Shown piece by piece: positions 46,452 through 57,447 of a stretch of DNA of 64,000 bases. Below the pieces are notes generated by a model. It did not search any database and had not been told where the DNA came from. It saw only the letters and a list, made by a program, of their open reading frames with translations. Position 1 is the stretch's first letter, and every line of letters begins with the position of its first letter. The DNA is taken from assembly GCA_028554755.1 (NCBI GenBank), contig JAPTOF010000007.1, positions 17,221,001-17,285,000 on the forward strand. Direction: 5' to 3'. This DNA is from Cordia subcordata. Lineage: Eukaryota > Streptophyta > Magnoliopsida > Boraginales > Cordiaceae. Both the position numbers and the translations under genes were made by a program.

Positions 46452-46495
<44 letters not shown>

Positions 46496-46899
46496 CAATA
46501 AATAGTACTTGTTGAATTTTGACTTGAATATAACGTCCAATTAAACTGGTTAATTTATAAAGTATATAGTAACAATTTTTGTATAACACCATAAATACAA
46601 CCAAATCTTATAGACGTAGATTAAATTTCCAAGGACTAAAGAGGTCAGAAACTAATGAGTTTTCTAACCTAAACTATTTTGTCATTTATAGGAAAATTAA
46701 TCAAAAATTATTAACTAGTGAGCATGTGCAAATATCATATATTCATATCTGTAGACCCATGTGCAAAAGTTACCTTTTTACATAGTATTTTAGTACAAAT
46801 TGTAAAAATATAATCACCAATAATTGTTAAAAATATTAAAAGTTCTTATTTTTCTTGTGCTTCGGTGTTGCCTTGCACTTGCCAAGGGTTTTGTTCACT
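46321..46899. other. 5' flank of copy C with AT microsatellite
   Basis: (AT)n at 46455-46492. The remainder is AT-rich; positions 46880-46899 align with the flank of copy B (GTTC-ACT-CTAT). Confidence 0.6.
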
Positions 46900-46908
46900 C
46901 TATATATA
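46900..46908 (+). promoter_or_regulatory. TATA box of copy C
   Basis: TATATATAA lies 87 bp before the start codon at 46995. The sequence from here to the ATG aligns with the same region of copy B once the hAT insertion is removed (shared GATGCCTTCTTC). Confidence 0.7.
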
Positions 46909-46994
46909 ATGATGCCTTCTTCCCACTCCTACGCAGCAAATACATTACTAGCCACCTTTCTCCTCTATTTCTCCTCTCTAAATACTCTCATACG

Positions 46995-49900
46995 ATGAAG
47001 CCATCAACTTGCATCCCTTTGTGCCTCTCGGCCTTTTTCCTCCTTGCCATCCTTTACCATATTCATGTTGCTCAAGCAGCTCGAGACTTAATAGATGTTG
47101 CAACTGATCCTTATCAAGGTGCATGTTTGTTTATTTGATTGTTTTCCACTTGTTTTTAGTCCAAGTTCGTTTATTTGATTGTTTTCCACTTGTTTTTAGC
47201 CCAAGTTCGTTTATTTGATTCTTTTCCACTTGTTTTTAGCCCGAGTCATTACTTTCACCAAAAATAATCTCGGACCTTTGAACTACTCCCTAATCTCCAA
47301 CATGCTAAGACTTTTCTAACATACTGAATGTATGGAACTATATAGCAGCATAAGAGTAAATTGCATTAAACCCCTGGTTTATTATAAGTGAATGTTTTCC
47401 GCTTGTAATTCCAAATAGACACGAGACTCTCCTATAGTTTTGTCCAAAAATAGGTACTAGACTTCTCGGTGATTCTCAAATGTATAGCACATATGCTCCT
47501 TAAAATAATATTAGTATTAATTTTGAAACTACAAGAGGTAACATGTATTTATAATAAACCATAAAAAGGCACAGTGCAATTTACCCAACAACATAAAAAT
47601 AAGAATATATCCATACATACATGTATTTCAAAATTATATAGCACCAACCCATTCTCTAAAAAACTAAGAAATGGAATAAAGTTCACTTCTTTTCCTTTGC
47701 TCACAGGTGAAATTCAAATGGGAAAGAGCAGCAGGATATTGGTAATTGGAGGAACAGGCAAATTCGGAAGGTACGTAGTGGAGGCGAGTGTGAAAGCGGG
47801 GCATCGCACAGTTGCATTGATCAGACCAGAACCAGCAGAAGATAATCCTGACAAGGCAGCACTCGTAGAGAAGTTCAAGAGCTATGGTGTTAAGATAGTT
47901 TATGTAAGTATTAAAATTACTTAGTCCCAAATGCCCCAATAATAAGAGATGGAGACAAACACAGTTTATAACTTGAGTTTGAACTTAGTCTATCTCGAGT
48001 GACTTCAACTTAATTTGTGCACAGTATAAAAGACTTGTTGTATACGAGTTTTGTCAATTAGTAGTCGGGCTCTGCAGGATGTATAAAATTTTATTTTTAT
48101 ATTTCTTTTCAGTAAGCAATTTATTATTCAATATTTCTGGATATGAACAGGGAGATTTCAAATTAAATGAATCAGTGGTCGTCAACGCGATGAGGCGTGT
48201 TGATGTGGTGATCTCTTGCGTCGGGGGACAACAGGTGCCTGATCAGCAATACATCATTTCCGCCATTGAAAAAGCTGGCAACATCAAGGCAAGTCTTTTT
48301 TTTTGTTTTTTTCTTGTTGTTGAATCCCTAGCTGGCCATCTGATATACTTTCTGTATCTCAGATTTGAAGCTAATCAGGCCTGGATCCAGAATTATATTT
48401 TAATGAAGGTTAAAATCAATAATTTAATATTTATATATAAATACTTGTTTTTCGTTAAAGAGTAAATGATTTTGCAAATTACAAGTACTTCCAATACATA
48501 TTATTTTTTCAATAAACTCTTGTAATGGCATGCGGATACGAGTTGTAGTCTTTACTCATTTCTAAGTAGATCCGGCACCGGAGCTAATAAATTACTTGCT
48601 TGATTGGGTAAAGAAAAGTAGGAAAATTAATATTGACTAATGATGTGTTTGGAATGAACTTATTATAAGATGTTTGTCTTATTAATGTAAAAGAAACAAT
48701 TTTTTTTTATAAAATATAAGACATCTTATTAGAAACATTTTATAAAATTTCAAAATTAAACCATAATTTTCTATATAAAAAGCATCTTAAAGATCAGCCT
48801 ATACCAAACAGAGTATAAATGTATTTTATATAAAATTTCTTGCAATTTACGCTAATATTTTTCCATGATTTAAGAAATGTAGCAAATTAACCCCTATGAT
48901 TTTACAATTATACATGTTCTCGTATTCAATTTCAAATGAATGCATATTCTTCTTCCCGTTTTATACTCTCAAGGGTCAATATGCAACTCTTTCTTAAACC
49001 ATAGCGTATCAGTGAGTTTTCCAAGTACCAGGGTTTCATACTACTTTTACAAAACACAATGAGCAAAACGCATTTTATTCGAAAATATTTAACAACCATG
49101 TAATGTCATAATTTCTCATATATTTGTGTTCTACAAAGGCAATATTAATTTTGACAGCAAACATTTTTCATGTTGTAGAGATTCTTCCCTTCAGAATATG
49201 CAATAGATGTGGATCACCTCCACGACCCAGTTGACCCTGCAAAGAGTATGTTTGCATCAAAAGCAGCTATCCGTAGGGCAGTTGAGGCAGCTGGTATTCC
49301 ACATACTTTCGTGGTAGCAAACGGCTTTGCCGGACGCTTCTGGCCAAACTTGGCACAAGTAACGGATGGTCAACTGCTTCCTAATATAAGCCAAGTGGTA
49401 GCTTTTGGAGTTGGAAACTCAAAAAGTATGAAAACTTCTCCATTTTCTTTTTATTATTTAGGAAGAGTTGCTTCGTATATGACTAATGTTAAAAGAAAAG
49501 CAACTTACCTTTTCTAGCGTAAAATATTTATCCTCTTATTCTTGACTTTTTTACAAAAGGATAAGTCTTGTTTCCACCATACTAGATGGCTTAGTTCTAG
49601 CTATAAACGAGAAAAAACTCACTGGTTTTCGTTTCTGGTGAGCTATATTGAAGAAGTTAATCTTAAAGGAGTGAAGAGTTCAAGAAACCTTTTAGTGTTT
49701 TTTTTTTTTTTCACTTTCTACGTATATGAGCTTTTTTTTTTTTTTGAGAAAACTACTTTATGATAACCATCACACCCAATTTCTTAAAAATTGTCTCTGA
49801 AAAATTGTCTCCGACCTTTATTTTTACTAAATTTAAATCGAATCGATCCAATCATGAGCCCCACCATCTAATTTCTTTCAACTAATTACTTTTCTTTTTC

Positions 49901-51112
49901 AAATTGAAGTAATTGCTACCTTGGAGGAAGATGTAGCCACATATGTCATCAAAGCGGTGGATGACCCACGAACATTAAACAAGAACCTTTACTTGAGACC
50001 TCCAGCCAACATTTTGTCCTTTAATGAGCTGTTCGCCTTGTGGGAGAAGAAGAGTGGCAAGAAACTAAAGAAGACATATATTCCGGAGGCCCAACTACTT
50101 GAGATGATCAAGGGTAAGTGACTACTCGCCAAAGTGCTTCATTAATTAAATTAAACAAATATGTTGCATCTACTGTTTAGGGCTTGTTTAGATTAATTTT
50201 TTTTATTTATACAATTTTTTAAAAAATTATTTTTTAAAAAAGTTAAAATTACTGACTTATAAAAAAATTAAATTTGAGTTCTTTTAGAGTTTCAATTTTT
50301 TTTTTGGGTAAAAGTCAAAAACCAAATAAGTATTATAAAAAGAATATGCTGCTTTTTCTAGGAAAAACAGATTCTCCTCTGTTGTTGTGGGGGAGGGAAA
50401 AAAAAGAAGAAGAAGCCAGCCAAACACGCCCTTACTACATCTATTAGAAAACGTAATATTTTAATATTTTCACATCGAAATATACTTTACCTAACAACTA
50501 TATATCATTAACTATTGTTGTCTTGAGTACATAATGTAGATTACTTAGTATCAAGTTGTATGTAATCCAAGATCTCATTCAGAACTTAAGCAGTCATCAA
50601 GAAATCTGTGTCTCTTGGAATCTTAGGTAGACCGAAGGTAGATGACATATTTTCAAAATTATGTCACATAACATGCGTGCTAGTCTGGCTTCTTAGAGTT
50701 CCATTGGTCAATGTGGGACAAGTATGTTTTTAGGTACTGTTTTACTTATATACATGGGGAAGTCTTCAGTCCCGCAATCACCCCTACCATTCCCCGATAC
50801 ATGGTAGACATCTCTTTTTCCTTTTGACATGGGCTGTCCGATTTGAAGAATTTTCATATATACATACAACCTTTAATTTGTTTTGTTGCAGATGCTTCAT
50901 TTGGAATGAAAATTCTTCTGTCAGTTTGCTACTCGGTTGCCATAAAAAATGATTACGATAGCTATGTGATTAAACCTTCTTTTGGTGTTGAGGCTACGAA
51001 GCTCTACCCAAGAGTGAAATATACAACCGTGGATAAATATCTCAACCAGTTTCTCACTAATGACAACTTCTCTTTGCTCTCAAGGGAGACAAATGGCAAA
51101 TCTTACATTTGA
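46995..51112 (+). CDS. PCBER/isoflavone reductase-like NADPH reductase with N-terminal signal peptide, copy C (intact)
   Basis: Exons: 46995-47118, 47707-47903, 48151-48288, 49179-49425, 49910-50113, 50892-51112; 1131 nt, 376 residues, no internal stop. Residues 1-41 (exon 1) start MKPSTCIPLCLSAFFLLAIL and end in an AQA/AQAA cleavage motif. The Rossmann loop is GGTGKFG (56-62); VDVVIS and a core helix follow in exon 3. FFPSEYAIDVD starts exon 4 at about 155, then FASKAAIRRAVE with the probable catalytic Lys181 and NGFAGRFWPNLAQ. KAVDDPRTLNK and RPPANILSFNELFALWEKKSG are in exon 5, and KPSFGVEA and KYTTVDKYLNQFL in exon 6. The family reduces phenylpropanoid substrates with NADPH, normally in the cytosol; the substrate here is unknown. 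The mature length is about 345 residues against about 310 for PCBER. Intron 3 is GC-AG. A downstream Met46 could give a cytosolic form, but copy B lacks it. Confidence 0.85.
47129..47248 (+). repeat. 40-bp tandem triplication just inside intron 1 of copy C
   Basis: Three units starting at 47129, 47169 and 47209, each with TTTATTTGATTGTTTTCCAC (the third has one change), begin 10 bp after the donor site. Copy B has no such array. Confidence 0.9.
47355..47588. mobile_element. MULE-type MITE in intron 1 of copy C
   Basis: AGTAAATTGCATTAAACCCC at the left and the reverse of CAGTGCAATTTACCC at the right are inverted ends; GGTTTATTATAAGTG and its mirror continue them. Flanks CAGCATAAG (47346-47354) and CAACATAAA (47589-47597) agree at 7 of 9. 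Confidence 0.55.
48655..48826. mobile_element. MITE in intron 3 of copy C (same family as in exon 2 of copy B)
   Basis: The left TGTTTGGAATGAACTTATTATAAGAT matches the left end at 34433. The right end is AAGCATCTTAAAGATCAG followed by CCTATACCAAACA. Length about 170 bp. Confidence 0.55.
50180..50431. mobile_element. Tourist-like MITE in intron 5 of copy C
   Basis: Ends GGGCTTGTTTAGATTAAT and GCCAGCCAAACACGCCC, flanked by TTA on both sides (50177-50179, 50432-50434). Confidence 0.7.
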
Positions 51113-51470
51113 AAGTGAGAAGGATTATGTATTCATTTACTTGTTTTTATAAATTTGTAGGACTATTGTAAACCTTGTATGCTTTCAAGTATATGTGCTC
51201 CTTATGTTTGTGGACAAACGTCCCCAAGTGTATTTTTTTGGATAATCATTCATCTTTTATAACGATACATATACTGAAATGCCTTTTTCTTTCCTTTTTC
51301 CGTCACATTCGCAACCCACTTCTCCATCTCATGAAATTTAACTTTAAATCAATAACTTAATGATCTAGTGGTATGTCTTCCACTTTTAGTAGTGAGTGGT
51401 CCTAAAATCAATTCTCGTTAATTGCATGTAATTTGTAATTGGTCTTTAACCTTTCTTGAAAAGAAAAAAT
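51113..51470 (+). other. 3' untranslated region and flank of copy C
   Basis: T-rich 3' flank. At 51352-51420, CTTAATGATCTAGTGGTATG and the following CCACTTTTAGTAG align with 15550-15590 downstream of copy A; both look SINE-like. No clear AATAAA is seen close to the stop. Confidence 0.45.
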
Positions 51471-52688
51471 TTAAATTCAGATCATCACTTTTAAAAAAAG
51501 TAATTTCGATCCAACCACTTGATCTATTACCTTATCCTACCGTTATTGAAATATTGACATGCAGTTCACGTCGTTTCTATAATCTCCCAAAGATCTGACG
51601 GAGACAATTCGCGAGTTGATGCTGATTCATGCGTGTCTATCAACTTGACATCATCTGGGGATTTAATTATCCCACACCCCCAAAATTTATAAAAGAAGAA
51701 AACGTAAATCAAATACAAAGCAGTTCACAGGTTTAAAAGAGGTTGTAAACAAAGTTATATGACTTTGAGCATCTAACTGATGCATGCTTAACCAGTGAAA
51801 GCCAATCATGTGTAACCATCGGTTATCTTCAACCTTTTTAGACCTTGTTTTCTCTGACATGTTAAAAATTTCTTGTAAATGGTCGCCATTGACAGAAATT
51901 TCTTGAAAATTATTGGCGATATTGGTATAGAGATTATCATTCCAGATATGCATTAACTTCCCTAGATTATTCTCATTCAAAGGTCTCCTACAGATTATTC
52001 TAACGTGGAAGAGCTATTTGATCACAAACTCAACAGAGTATCTGTTTGTGTGATAATTAATTATAAGAGCTGTAGAATTAGGTATTTTCTTTTTTTATAA
52101 CTATTACTTCTTACCCCAACCTCAATTTAATTCCCGTCCTGAGTAAGATTCCGACAAGGACGGGATCCTCTTCTAACTTCTATTTTGGTCCTGACCTTCT
52201 AACTTAAAATCTCAATTATATATTTTATATATTAACGTATGTTCATCATTGTATGATATTTAAATCAATGGTAAAAATTTGTTGATATATGAAATAAGAA
52301 TTAAAAGAGGATCCTCATCCCAAGTCATTATTTTATTAGAAAAGGTATAGTCTCAATCACTTGAACTATTCCCTGAATTCTTTTATATCCTTAGATGTTT
52401 CATTGATAAAAAGCAAATGTACAAAATAGAAAGGGGATATAAACCGTACCCTGTATCTAATCCTAAGATGTGGTTGGATAACACCCAAACAATGTACAAA
52501 AAGAATGCAAGCTAACCACTATATGCTATAAATTCCTACCATCACTTAGTGCTACTATGTCATATTTACAAAGCTACCACTAGTAAAGCTCAAAATAAAA
52601 CAGGATTCCTACCCTTAAAAGAAAACAGCAAAAAGTTGCAAAGGCAAATTTGTGACAAAAACGAACACAAATCTGCAACCGAGCAACC
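51471..52688. other. Intergenic DNA, no gene supported
   Basis: A 97-codon minus-strand ORF (51687-51980) has no recognisable pattern. The remainder is AT-rich. Confidence 0.45.
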
Positions 52689-53260
52689 TTAACCAATGCC
52701 AATTTTAGTATTTCTGAAGTACGACAGCCCTATTTTGTCAACTCTAACAATTCCTTTAAGCGAAGAGATTTGATCAATAGAGTGGAAGATTTTCAAACCC
52801 AAATTCTGGGCATCTCCATTTGCCAATAAGTCTGCGGCTGAGTCAGCTTCCCCGCAAATGTGAGAAATTTTTAAATTTTTTAATATGCACAATTAAAAAA
52901 TAAACCTCCCAAGAACCTTTTTTGCCTTTCTATATCCATGTATCAGCCACTTTTGCGTCCATTTCTAGCCAGAGTTTCTAAACTCCTGTCTCCTTGCACA
53001 ACAGAACCCCTCTATATAAAGCAGATACTTCAGAGAAAACAGCAGACATAGGTTCAATATTCTCATAGAATGCCCAAATGAATCTCCCTTCCACATCTAT
53101 GAGAATATCCCCAGCCCTTGCACTTTTCGAAAGAGGATTAAAACTACCATCTAAATTCAGCTTACACCATTGAGAAGGTGGTTTGATCCACCAAATAGGA
53201 ACAGCATGTTTACATTTGACAGAGGGAAATTGCAGATCCCAAACAAATGCAACCCATTGG
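52689..53260 (-). pseudogene. LINE reverse-transcriptase-associated RNase H remnant
   Basis: Minus strand, from 53215 down: WWIKPPSQWCKLNLDGSFNP, then AGDILIDVEGRFIWAFYENI, then FSEVSALYRGVLLCKETGV, a stop, LEMDAKVADTW and, after a frame change, HICGEADSAADLLANG and DKIGLSYFR. This order (KLN-x-DGS, GG-x-x-RD-x-x-G, E-x-x-AL, EmDs, H-x-x-RE-x-N-x-x-AD) is the RNase H domain at the end of plant LINE ORF2. It is broken by a stop and a frameshift. Confidence 0.75.
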
Positions 53261-53281
53261 TGTCCAACTTATTTTATATGG

Positions 53282-54300
53282 TTGTGAAGTACGTTACCTT
53301 GTGATAATCTATTGAAAATACACAAACTACATCGGACTTATCTATAGGATCATGATGAATGTACAAGCTAAATGTAATCTGACTGTATTTTCTCGCCTGT
53401 TTTCTTTAGGAGTCTTGTGATATTAGACATATTGTAACGTCCATATGTTATACACATGTTATTGAAAAAGATACAAGAAAACGCTTCCTCCTAAAACTCT
53501 TTCATGGTATCATAAACGTTAATGGCGGAGCCAGGATCCAAGATTTAAGGATGCATGTTTCCGCGTAAAGTTTTTTATAAAAATAAAAAAGAGTAAATTA
53601 TAAAAACATGTATTATCAATATAATAATGACATTTTAATATATAAAGATGCATGCATAAATTACTACATGTAACCGTTAAGATTGGTATTGGGTAATTAT
53701 CTAAGTAATTGTATGTTTTCTTTCAATAAAATATGTATATTTTCTATTGACGAAAAAAAATCAAACAAAGAAAATTTTATTACTTATTTCTCCTTAACTT
53801 TATCATAAGTTATTACAAATACCTGAGAATTCAACAAAACAATAGACTCTATGATCTAAAAATAAAACAAATAAAAACTGATTTTTCAACAAATCACTTG
53901 ATCAAGACAAATTACAAAAAAGGAACAAACAGTTAACTAGTAAAAATCTGTGTGAGAAATTATTAAGAAAATAGTGTGTGAAATTGAGTTGGAGATTAAA
54001 AAATTATATTATCCATATGCAAATTTTAAACAAATTATAAATTGTCCATGTGCAAACTTCAAACAAATTATGTTGCACATGAGGGGATGTGTTAACACAA
54101 TGAATAAATAAACTAATATCTTCTCTACAAGCTTAAATTTTTAGATGAGGTGGTAACTCTAACTTTGTATAGAGCCTAGGTTACAGGCCAGTTATATTTG
54201 TTTACGTGTGACCCTTCTTCATCTACGTATGATGTTCTAATTTGTCTACGGATGACCCTTCTTCAATTATCAAATCAAGTCATCCATAAGGGGGAGTGTT
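53282..54300 (+). mobile_element. Copia-like LTR element remnant without coding region
   Basis: TGGTATCATAAAC at 53504-53516 resembles the initiator-Met tRNA primer-binding site of plant Copia elements (TGGTATCAGAGC) and follows an LTR-end-like CTCTTTCA. AAGGGGGAG directly before TGTTAGAATATT (54297) resembles the Copia polypurine tract plus LTR start. Only about 780 bp lies between them and no protein is readable. The two putative LTR pieces do not align well, so this may be parts of two elements. Confidence 0.45.
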
Positions 54301-54507
54301 AGAATATTTCCTCTCACATAGAAAATCACAAAGTCTAAGACCACTAAATAAGATTTTGGGTTACTCCTTCCATTGAACAATTGATTTTTAGGATGGAACT
54401 CCCGAATTCTTCAAAAAAGTTCTTGGTTTATTGATAATAGGGTTAAAAGCTAAAACTTAAAAAAAGAAAAACAAAGAAAGATGAAAGTAAAGAGTGGTAA
54501 ATGATCC
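54301..54507. other. Putative 3' LTR fragment
   Basis: Sequence following TGTTAGAATATT. The end of the LTR is not identifiable before the MULE-type element starts. Confidence 0.3.
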
Positions 54508-54992
54508 GCAAATTATATCCTGCACCTATAGGTACACCATACAAGGTGTACCAGCCTACTTGTCTAGTACCCCACAACTGTTTATAGTACCTCACAACTA
54601 TTTGTTTAGTAACTGTTTATCTAATACCTTACAATTATTTGTTCAGTGATTGCTTGTTTAATATCCCACAACTATTTGTCTAGTACCCTAAAACTGTTTG
54701 TTTAGTAACTATTTGTTCAGTATCCCACAATTATTTATTCAATATCTTACAACTGTTTATTCAGCAGTACACCTTACACCGTGTAACTGTAAGTACCTTG
54801 CAAGGTGTACCTGCCTGTTTATCGAATATCCCACAACTGTTTGTTCAGTGACTATTTGTCCAGTATCCTACAGTTGTTTGTTCAGTGACTGTTTGTTCAG
54901 TACTTCATAATTATTTATCCAGCACCCTACAACTATTTATTCAGCAGTACATCTTACATTGTGTACTTACAGGTATATGATATAAGTTCCCT
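54508..54992 (+). mobile_element. MULE-type MITE with internal tandem repeats, head-to-tail dimer
   Basis: The terminal inverted repeats span about 30 bp: the left contains TTATATCCTGCACCTATAGG and the right end reversed contains TTATATCATATACCTGTAAG. Perfect 9-bp flanks AAATGATCC lie at 54499-54507 and 54993-55001. The interior is a tandem array alternating roughly 15- and 22-bp units around TTTGTTCAGTA and TCCCACAACTA. At 54765-54812 a right-end-like motif (AGTACACCTTACACCGTGTA) is joined directly to a left-end-like motif (AAGGTGTACCTGCC), so two monomers appear fused. Confidence 0.75.
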
Positions 54993-55001
54993 AAATGATC
55001 C

Positions 55002-55614
55002 TAGTACTTTTTTTTAGCCCATTGAATAAAAACATTACTACTATTAATTAAATACAACTGAACGATTTCCTTAAGAAAAAATAAATTACCAGTACCGAGA
55101 TTTGAAAATATTAGGGTAAAGAGTGTCACAAGGTGCTGAAATTTCAAGGAGGTCCTACAAGTTCTTAGCGGGGTGTTGATAAAAGAATAAACATAAAACA
55201 TATATTTGTTCTAAAATTTCAATACGTCCTGCTCTCTTCCCTTTGCTGATCGCTTAATTAAACCATGGATTTCTCAAGCACTTTCTCGCTACCTTCCTAC
55301 AACGTTAAGGTGTTTATGATAGTAGCCCTAAGCTACTCGAATTAATTACCTCACATGGAAAGAATAAATATTATTCCTTTTCACTTTCAACGGTGTGGGA
55401 TTCAAAAATGGAACCAATGTTCCACCCTAACCTAATGACAAAGATAAGAGGGCGTTCGGCTTTGCTTATAAGCGCCTAGAAAAAAAAAAGTACCCTTTCA
55501 CATATTTTTTATTATTTGCTGTTTATAAGCATCAAATAAGCAAAGTCAAACACCCTAAAAAACTTCCACAAACCCTTTGTCATATAACAACATAAGCTTC
55601 TTTGACTCCTGCCC
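55002..55614. other. Intergenic DNA, no gene supported
   Basis: A 66-codon minus-strand ORF (55001-55201) without family pattern. 55450-55560 is rich in CAAA/AAGC words resembling MITE ends, undefined. Confidence 0.4.
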
Positions 55615-55996
55615 CTCCAACTATAACATCAGCCTCTTCTTCCACCATCGACTTACCCAAAAGCTCTCTTACCTATGAAGAAAGGCTCAGGTATGATAAA
55701 ACTATCATGTCTTGTATAGTAGCCACTCTATCTGAACAACTTGTGTATCAAGCTCTTGGCTGTTCAACTGCATAATCTTTATGATGCTTTCTTGAAACCA
55801 TCTTCTTACAACAATCCTTGGCTTGAAAATCACTCATTCAACTCGTTTAAGGGCTGTTAAAAAAGGCACCCAAATAATTGTAAAATATATCCAACAATTC
55901 AATCTCTAGCAACCTTTCTTGTAGGAATTAGTGATCCTTTTACTGATGGAGATCTAGTTGTAGCTATTTTGGATGGGTTCTGTAATGACCCAAGCC
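55615..55996 (+). pseudogene. Copia gag remnant
   Basis: YEERLRYDKTIMSCIVATLS lies near 55674-55733. After a frameshift come GTQIIVKYIQQF and FLVGISDPFTDGDLVVAILD with GFCNDPS (to about 55993). This matches plant Copia gag (UBN2-type: S-x-x-YI-x-x-x-K-x-x-x-D-x-L, then D-x-VxxxLxGLPxxY/P). Stops interrupt it. It runs directly into the tandem array below. Confidence 0.6.
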
Positions 55997-56595
55997 TAAT
56001 TATTGGCTTACTACCATATTAAGTCTAATTAACTGACTAAAAATTCTTAAACTCGTGATAATATTAGTAGCGAACCCAAGTTATTATAAAATATACATAT
56101 ATCTTACATAAAATTAATATGGGATGGGGCATTACAGATTCTTCCGTTAAAGACGTGACGTCCGCGTCACATATAACACAAATGAAACAAAACTATAGTC
56201 CAGGACTCCATGCAATATGAAATTTGCCTAAAGCCTATTATGGTACCACATTTAATGACTTAGGGTCAACTATTATCTTTCCACCATATTGAGGCTCATT
56301 AACTAGCCCAAAATAATTAAGTTTATTGTTGTTATAGTAGTGAATCCAAACCATTATATGCTGAGTACAAATCTCACACAAAACTAATGTGGAAGGGTTA
56401 CATATTTCCCCCTTAAAGACACGATATCTATGTCACACCAAACATAGATAGAACAAATTTAGTCTAGGACCTCGGGAGCATAAAATCCACAAAAAGCCTA
56501 CTCTGATACCACTTATAATAATCTAACCCCAACTACTAGCTTGCCACCACATTGAGTTTAATCAACTGGCCTAAAATGCTTAAACCCTTTACAAT
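55984..56595. repeat. ~265-bp tandem array, 2.3 units
   Basis: Units start at about 55984, 56254 and 56517. Shared words include CCACCATATTGAGGCTCATTAAC/ACCATATTAAGTCTAATTAAC and CCTTAAAGACACGATATC / CCGTTAAAGACGTGACGTCC. The units are diverged, so the array is old. Confidence 0.7.
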
Positions 56596-56777
56596 AGTAT
56601 TTTTATTTTTATTTTTATTTTTTTCAAAAAAAGTCAAAATGCATTATGATGCGCTTTTGTGCTATTGATTAACTCTAACAGAAAAATTAACAACAATGGC
56701 CAATATCCGAGGCTTTTAAAAGCGCATAATAATATCATTGAGTTTTGAATTTACACAAAATTTTATGTGACTTCAAA

Positions 56778-57447
56778 AAGGAAGAAAGACATACAAGTCC
56801 CTTTGATATATGCTTAATCCCAAAGAGGTCCTCTACCCTTTTGTAATCTATTTGGAAGTTTTCCAATTAACACTATTCATAAAAATTTAATAGTCAACGT
56901 ATTGATTTTGTTAAAAAACCAAAAACACTCTCACATTGTTGTCAAATGAATAATGATATTTAACATTTATATCTGGGACTCTGTTAGAGACTTTTTGTCT
57001 TTTTATTTCTATTTTTTTGCCAACATTTTCAAATTACTTTGTTTCATTTTTTGCTTTTATGCAATTGACAGTAAAATAAAAAAATATTATGAATTAAAAT
57101 AAGTAATACAAGTTCAATTATTTATTAATTAATATCAAACGATTACATTTTGAGTGACATATTACCATTAATAAATTTGGATGAAGTTGGATAGTGGACA
57201 ATGAAAGAAATTGGCAAAAAAATAAGAAAAAGGCAAAAATGTGTCCTGCAAAGCCTTATATGTAAACGTTATATGTCATTGCAAATTTTACTATCAATGC
57301 AAGGTTATTTTTTATTTTCTAACTAAGTCAATGTATTAATCATTAAGTTTTACTATGAAAGCACCTCTAGAGAGATTATAAAAAGTTGAGAGACTTGTTT
57401 GGAATTAAGCATAAATGTGGGGGACCTAAATATCATTCACCCCTTTT
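56778..57447. mobile_element. Foldback element with ~70-bp inverted ends
   Basis: ACAAGTCCCTTTGATATATG and CTTAATCCCAAAGAGGTC at the left mirror GACTTGTTTGGAATTAAG and CATAAATGTGGGGGACC at the right. The interior is AT-rich and non-coding. No target duplication was identified. Confidence 0.5.

Noticed and set aside
46579..46785. 68-codon ORF upstream of copy C
   Set aside because: No family pattern and AT-rich codon use; likely chance.
46824..46994. In-frame upstream extension of copy C exon 1 (another Met at 46824)
   Set aside because: The TATA box at 46900 lies inside this extension and the alignment with copy B supports the start at 46995.
48163..48465. Long reading frame continuing beyond exon 3 of copy C
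   Set aside because: The extension past 48288 is intron read-through; the family junction and copy B place the exon end at 48288.
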